In this document: positions 58,327 to 64,000 of the stretch, piece after piece | How positions within the stretch are numbered: position 1 is the stretch's first letter | How the letters are laid out: every line of letters begins with the position of its first letter | Assembly (NCBI GenBank): GCA_029747015.1 | Contig: JAKOGI010000080.1 | Location: 840,501-904,500, forward strand | Reading direction: 5' to 3' | DNA length: 64,000 nucleotides | DNA from: Carnegiea gigantea | Taxonomy: Eukaryota > Streptophyta > Magnoliopsida > Caryophyllales > Cactaceae | The notes under the pieces: model-generated | What the model saw: the letters and a program-made list of their open reading frames with translations, nothing else | What the model was told of the DNA's origin: nothing | Database searches by the model: none | Program-made: the position numbers and the translations under genes

Positions 58327-60941
58327 ATGGGTGGGCTTTGCTCGAGGAGTTCCACCGTTAATAATGTTCCTAATAGTACTTGTTCCCAAATTAATGGGCA
58401 CAGCAATAATGGAACTGCATTGGTTTTGGAGTCTCATGCATTGGATGCCACAGTAAGCAACAATTCTGGCCCCCTAGGTGTTGCAGCAGATACAAATAAG
58501 TGCCCAAGGGCGCCGTTCTCATTTCCAGAGTTGAGTGTCGATCGAGGTGGAATCAATGCTAGTCCACATGGGGTAAATCTGGATGACATTGATGACGGTA
58601 TTCCGCGACTGTCTAGGGCTTTGTCGCATAAATCTAGGTCAACAAAGTCCAAGCAGGCAGCCGCTGCAAAGGTGAGTTCATGTCATTTGTTTCGGTAAGG
58701 CATGTTTTAATTTCGGCAAAAGTTGAATGTATGATATGGACAATGTATTCAGTGCATAAACTGGATTCAATTGCATAGCATGGGCTCTTGCCTAAACAGG
58801 ATGTTCTAAAAGGGAAAAGAGGGGGAGGGGGTTGTAGGAGCCTTATCTTTGACCTAGGCTACTATGCATTAAGAAGTAGATAACAATTTTGGGAGGCCTT
58901 TTTCATATAGTCCACTATAATCCAAGCTTTGGGTTGTTTGGAGGGGAGGAGTTGCCTTGATTGAAAGAGACTTTCCCTGCTATTTAAAAGCGGAACTTTG
59001 GTCATTGTCCATCAAACCTTACTGCCTCTTGTGAAATGTAAACTGCATTTGGTATAGAAATGAATGAAGTGGCATTTCTCTATATGAGGCAGTTTGGTAT
59101 AATTCTAGATGAGGAACAATCTTCAGTCTAAGCTGAGCAGCTTGTTGTATGTGTTATCAGTTATCTCCGCTGTTACATTGCGTTGCGTAGAATGATCAAC
59201 AGTGGATGTGAGAAAGGCCTTTATTTAATGCTCCAAAGTCTCAGAGGATATCCTCTAGAAGCATACGAAAGATTCTCTGCTGAGCTCTTCCAATGCAGAG
59301 GATAGTCTCTTATGTAAAACAAATGGTCTATGTGAGTGCTAATATTAATTGAAAGGACCAATGCAGCCTGTGGTCCCCTCCTCCCCTTTGTTAATTCTCA
59401 TTGGTTAATTGCATCATAAATCTCATTGCTTATACTGATGCCTATGCCTGCTCACACTGTTCCCAAATCACTTCTAGCTCGCAAATCCTTGTGCAACTGT
59501 GTGCTTCCTTATTTGCTTGCATCAAATGTGAAAGCTTCTGTACCCAGTGTAGAGCTGCAGCTGAATTATGGATGGTGTCAATCAACACTGGTGACCCCTT
59601 TCTTTGATGCCAATAGTTGTTCTGTGAACCTCTACTGTGGAAAATATCATGTTACTTTCAGATATGTTCATATGGTTTTGGCTGTTTGCCCTGTCCTTCC
59701 ATACTTGTGTCACCTTGAATTGTTGAGATAATAACAATGAAGCTTGAGAAGTCAAGTTGGCATTCTTTTCCCATTTATGTAGCAACAAAACCTAGCTTGA
59801 TATGCAGTCCCTTTTTTCTCCTTTTTCCCTGTTTTAAAGGGTCCCTTGTACTACTTTAGCTGGATATGCACTCTTGCAAATGACTGGAGAATCTTTTATT
59901 TAGTTCTTAGTTTTTTTGGCATTTAATGAAGGAATCAACTTGAAGCTAAAGATCCATCTTTAATACCTATGTCATGTGTCTACTTGAAACTTGAGGTTTA
60001 TTTTGAATAGTTCATATTGTTGATTCTTAGTAGACGCACAGTTTAAACTTTATATGAACATTCATGTTTGCAAATTGATTCTTTGCCCGGGAATGCCATT
60101 CCTTGAGTCCAGCTGTTTCAGTTGAGAGTAACAGAAAAGCTAACTGTGGAGTTGATTGGTGTTTGTTTTCTAATGTCGAGGTAATCAAATGGATGACTCT
60201 TTCCTCCACAAACTTAGCAGGTCTCCGAGGTGAGCACCTTTTTGGGCAAGGCTGGCTCTGCTGGACTCGGCAAGGCAGTAGAAGTCTTAGACACACTTGG
60301 TAGTAGCATGACGAGCCTGCACCTCAGTGGTGGCTTTGTCTCGGGTGTGACGACTAAAGGGAATAAGATATCCATATTGGCATTTGAGGTTGCCAACACA
60401 ATTGTTAAGGGTTCCAACCTTATGCAGTCACTTTCAAAGGAGAACATACGACATCTTAAGGAGGTGGTGCTACGGTCGGAAGGTATTCAGAACTTGATTT
60501 CAAAAGATATAAATGAACTGCAAAGAATTGCTGCTGCTGACAAAAGGTATTTATAAGTGCCATGGGTACCAGCTTCTTGTGCAGTCATGCTCTATTGACA
60601 ATAGGTCTTTACATATGATGGCATCACATGAAAAGGAAATGACTTTTTTTTACTCTGATTAACTTTACCAGGGAAGAGCTAAAAGTGTTTTCTGGGGAGG
60701 TGGTTCGCTTTGGGAATTGCTGTAAAGACCCTCAATATCACAATTTGGATCGTTATTTTGAGAAGTAATACTAGTAGCTTTAGTTTATCTTGGCACCCTC
60801 TTACTTTTATGACTTGAAAGGTAAATGTGCACTGTTTTATATGCCTGCAGATTGGCTTCTGAGCTCACTCCTCAAAAGCAGTTGAAGGAAGAGGCTGAGA
60901 CAATCATGCAGCACCTGCTGACTTTGGTTCATCATACAGCT
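58327..60941 (+). CDS. PSI1: PSK SIMULATOR (PSI1-like) protein, 5' part, continues past the window
   Basis: Visible coding exons are 58327-58671, 60221-60546, 60672-60764 and 60851-60941; all are GT-AG and in frame, giving about 285 N-terminal residues of a protein usually near 650 aa. The start MGGLCSRSS has Gly2 for N-myristoylation and a nearby Cys, placing it at the plasma membrane. Residues 115-285 (EVSTFLGKAGSAGLGKAVEV, KGNKISILAFEVANTIVKG, LKEVVLRSEGIQNLISKD, GNCCKDPQYHNLDRYFEKL) form the DUF3475 region. The DUF668 domain must lie to the right. PSI proteins promote growth in connection with phytosulfokine and brassinosteroid signalling in Arabidopsis; their biochemical activity is unclear. 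The next exon (expected to begin near LYHELHALDRFEQDY) was not found before base 64000, so the last visible intron exceeds 3 kb. Confidence 0.93.
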
Positions 60942-61021
60942 GTGAGTACTAAACTGCTAAAGTCGCTTTATTTCTTTTGTTGTAATACATTGAACATTGG
61001 CAAAATATGTTACTGTACAAT

Positions 61022-62197
61022 TAGGGGGCGTATTCGAGCCGAGCCCAAGCTATCGAAGCTTGTGAGCTCACACTTTGGCTCGAGCTCAGTAAAATCAAGC
61101 TCGAGCTCGGCTTGTCTAAGGCTCGAGCTTAGGCTTGGCTTGTCCAAGGATCGTTTGAATTGAGACTCACAAGCCTAATCTTGGCTATTACAATTTATGA
61201 GGCTTTACTGCGTTGAGCCTAAGCTTGATTTATTAACTCAAGGCTTAGATAAAAGCTTGCCCTTTAGGATTTGGAAATGGATTTCGCTTCTTAAAATGTG
61301 GATGTATAACAAGGCTCTCTCATAAATACAAAAGTATTGGTGAACGAACCTAATTTGTGTAGCCAAGGGATAATCACCATTGTCGATTTATTTATTGATA
61401 GTAGATGGATTGCTAGCATTATTAGTTAATGAGTAATAAGGTCAGGAGTGTAAGCTTGCATAGGCTTGTACGTACAATTATTTTAATTATACCTTTACAT
61501 GGTATATAAGTGAATGAAGGGGGTGTTTGGTAAACGGTTTTTTGGACCAAGGTTAGTTGTTTAACTTAGTCAAAAAACTAATTCAGGTACTTGATAGAAG
61601 AACTTTTTGGAAGAACTTTTTGGGTCAAAAAGCTAATTTGAAAAAGCTAATTTTATGATCTTTTTGAAAGATTTCTTTTTTTTAAGAAATTAATTTTTTG
61701 TCTCACAAATTTGTCAGAAACAGCTAATTTCACTAAACAATTTTTCTACAAATAGTTAATTCAAACAGTTAATGCAAACAGCTAACAGTTAATGCAAATA
61801 GCTAACAGCTAATAGTTAACAGCTACTTGCCCAACAGGGCCGAAAAGTCTAAATTGTCAGGAGGTGAGGGAGGACAAAGGAGAGAAGTTGGATTAGGAGG
61901 TAAAAGCACACTATATTCTTGTGAGTTGCGACAATGTGACTGTAGATAGTAATTCCTGATCAAAATAATTACCTTTTTACAAAAAGTTTAATCTTTAAGA
62001 CCCTAATATTTGTTTCTTAAGAAGGCTCTTGTAAGTTCACTAGTCTCGGTAGCTCGGCTTGTTGGCTTAACTTGTTTAAGCTCCGCATGTTTAGGCTTGG
62101 CAAGCTCAGGAGCCCAAGTTCATTACGGTCGAGCCTGGCTTGGACAACCAAACGAGCCCGAGCTTTGGCAAGCCAGCTTGGCTCACCTACACTCTTA
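61022..62197. mobile_element. Non-autonomous hAT-like element with 8-bp target duplication
   Basis: Left end TAGGGGGCGTATTCGAGCCG and right end (reverse complement) TAAGAGTGTAGGTGAGCCAA form imperfect inverted repeats. The 8-bp direct repeat TGTACAAT flanks it at 61014-61021 and 62198-62205. Eight-base target and T/CAGRGGTG-like ends fit the hAT superfamily. Arms are full of AAGCTTGGCTCGAGC-type motifs. It is interrupted by the MITE at 61519-61841. Confidence 0.82.
61519..61841. mobile_element. Tourist-like MITE nested in the hAT element
   Basis: Left end GGGGGTGTTTGGTAAACGGT, right end (reverse complement) GGCCCTGTTGGGCAAGTAGC. GAA flanks both sides (61516-61518, 61842-61844). Same family as the elements at 13669 and 24233, but 323 bp. 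Confidence 0.78.
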
Positions 62198-63534
62198 TGT
62201 ACAATTGATATTGATATGAATCCTTATAAGTCATGCTAGCATGTTTCGTATGTAATTGGCATCTTTGCGAAATTTACCTATATCATATTTACTGGGGAAC
62301 AAAGCTTAGCTCAAAAGCATGTAATTCCTGAGTCCTGTGTCCGAGGATCATGGGGACTGCCTGTGCCTATAAACCGTGACTCTTGGAGGGGCAAACAAGG
62401 TATTCTTTTAATTGCCGAGAGTAGGTTTATTTGCTGTGTTGTTTTAAAGGCCACTCGATTTTCTACTGAATTCATGATTCAACTGCAATTTTTCCTTTGT
62501 CCCATTCTGAAAAAGTGGGACGTTGCAATGAAGTTATTGGACTCTTCACATGCCTACTGGTTCATGTCACTGTTCACAACTGTAAACTATTTGAATTTGT
62601 TGTCCTTAAGAGTTGTTGCTGTCAGTATGGTAATAGTCATGTAATCATGTTAGATTTAGCATTAGTCACTTGTATCTTTTATTTATCATACCTTACATCA
62701 AACCGAAATATTACCTAAAAGTCGGGGTGGTTTCTTTTTTTTGTGTGTGTGTGTGTGTGTGTTGGGGGGGGGGGGTGTTGCTACTTAGGTGGAGAAGTGT
62801 TATTGGTTCCTGACTTTCTCTGGTTTTTGCACTCTGGCAGGCACTAGGAAGAAGGTTTTTGTAGGATCTATTATTGCCTATTGTACCTAACAAAATCAAG
62901 GGCTTTTACCCACCAATTGATATTGTGCTGGTGATTGCTCTATTATCTAGGTAACATCTGGAGTACCAGAGGATACATGATAAAGTTTTGTCTAACTGAT
63001 GAGGGAAAGAAGAGAGGAATTTAAAAGCAAGATCTAAAATAGAGATGAGCAAGTATGAAGTTTGTACTTGAAATTTTTGTTTGTGTTCTCAACCAATAAT
63101 CATTATGAGGTTTCATAATCCTCTAGCGAACTATGCTATTCATAATCTTTTGAAGATTCTTCTAAAAGCTTAGGAAATCGGACCACATACATGACCTACA
63201 AAAACTGGTAAAAACAAATGTTCTTGTTCTTGTCCTTTTTCTTTCCTTTCTTTTATTTTACTTTTAAAAATCTTGTTTTGTAATGCTTTTAACTTCTTGG
63301 ATTTGAATATTCTTCTTCCTCTTTGATTTTCTTCAATAATCCTATCCTAAACTGGTCAGGAAATGGACATTAGGGAGGAAATGCAAAGGAGAAACTTAAA
63401 GGAGAGACAAAAGACGTATAATATGATCTTTGATAAGAACAGAGGGGTTCGTCACTTCACTGGCCTCTGCCATCATTAAGCTGTTAATTTGGCAGAAATC
63501 AAGAGCAGTGCTCCTTTCTTTTTTTTTTTTTTTG

Positions 63535-63720
63535 GGGGGGTAAGGTAGCCCAACTAGAGGCCCCATCTCTTATGGGTATCAGGTGAAGGAACAGGGGAGT
63601 GAGACGCAAGTTCTTGCATGCCTCTTGTGGAATTTGAAACACATACACCTTTGTGGAAGCCGGGCGGCCAAATCACTAGACCAACCCTTTGGTTGGTGAT
63701 TGGGGAGAAAATCCATTATA
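63535..63720 (-). mobile_element. tRNA-derived SINE-like insert
   Basis: On the minus strand an A-box-like segment (AAGGGTTGGTCTAGTGATTTGG) precedes a B-box-like segment (TTTCAAATTCCAC), and the unit ends at the T/G-run 63518-63540. It looks like a second SINE family, distinct from that at 5388. Confidence 0.5.
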
Positions 63721-64000
63721 GACATGCCATGGAAAGCGGTATTGGCCCTCACACAGGAAAAGAGAATAGATCTTGAGGTGAAATGCAACAATATTCCTGC
63801 AATTAGGGAGTTTCCTCTGGCACAATTTATTCTGTAGTATGGCAGCCTATCCTAATTTACTTTCACTTGTCATGATCCTATGACAGTATTCTGGATTTCT
63901 AAGCATGAAATAACAAGCTCTATGACATTTCAAAACCTATGATGTTGCCTCTTGACTGAAAATAGAGCATTCTCGCTGATGGAAATAAGTGCTTCCCTGG

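Larger units (their letters stand above)
60942..64000. other. Intron 4 of the PSI1-like gene, truncated by the window edge
   Basis: Starts with donor GTGAGT. It contains a hAT-like element (61022-62197) with a nested MITE, a GT microsatellite plus 13-G run (about 62742-62776), and a SINE-like insert near 63535-63720. No exon was recognised. Confidence 0.6.

Overview
The window is nuclear DNA of a flowering plant, most probably a eudicot. Genes have GT-AG introns, are sparse and lie in AT-rich sequence full of small transposons, and every recognisable protein has a close plant relative. The species cannot be named from the sequence. No bacterial genes, rRNA, complete tRNA gene or CRISPR array was seen.

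Layout. (1) 2.4-9.3 kb: two tandem GDSL esterase/lipase genes on the + strand. The first looks intact but has GTS in place of the GDS motif. The second has a 1763-bp foldback MITE inside its last coding exon, flanked by a TTA target duplication, and appears to have lost one splice acceptor, so it is a broken gene. (2) 10.4-18.7 kb: two tandem, intronless G-type lectin receptor-like kinases of the Arabidopsis At1g34300 type. (3) 18.7-34.5 kb: about 16 kb without a supported gene, holding MITEs, a tandem 0.34-kb duplication, a long-inverted-repeat element and a 3.2-kb Helitron with intact termini beside a second, decayed Helitron end. (4) 34.6-38.9 kb: a three-exon MATE transporter (DTX54-like). 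(5) 44.5-45.9 kb, minus strand: a PORR-domain organellar RNA-binding protein. (6) 49.9-54.4 kb: an eight-exon classical protein tyrosine phosphatase (PTP1), 340 aa. (7) 58.3 kb to the right edge: the 5' part (four exons) of a PSK SIMULATOR (PSI1-like) gene, with a hAT-type element carrying a nested MITE in its last visible intron.

From memory, the MATE, PTP1 and PORR homologues are neighbours in Arabidopsis (At1g71870, At1g71860, At1g71850), and the receptor kinase and PSI1 homologues are also close together (At1g34300, At1g34320). The window therefore seems to keep an old gene neighbourhood that is now split in Arabidopsis. The genes do not form one pathway: they cover lipid/ester hydrolysis, cell-surface perception, transport, organellar RNA processing, phosphotyrosine signalling and peptide-hormone-related growth. 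No wholly new system was found. The most unusual content is in the mobile DNA: the GDSL gene disrupted by a giant A/T-rich hairpin MITE, and the adjacent Helitrons.
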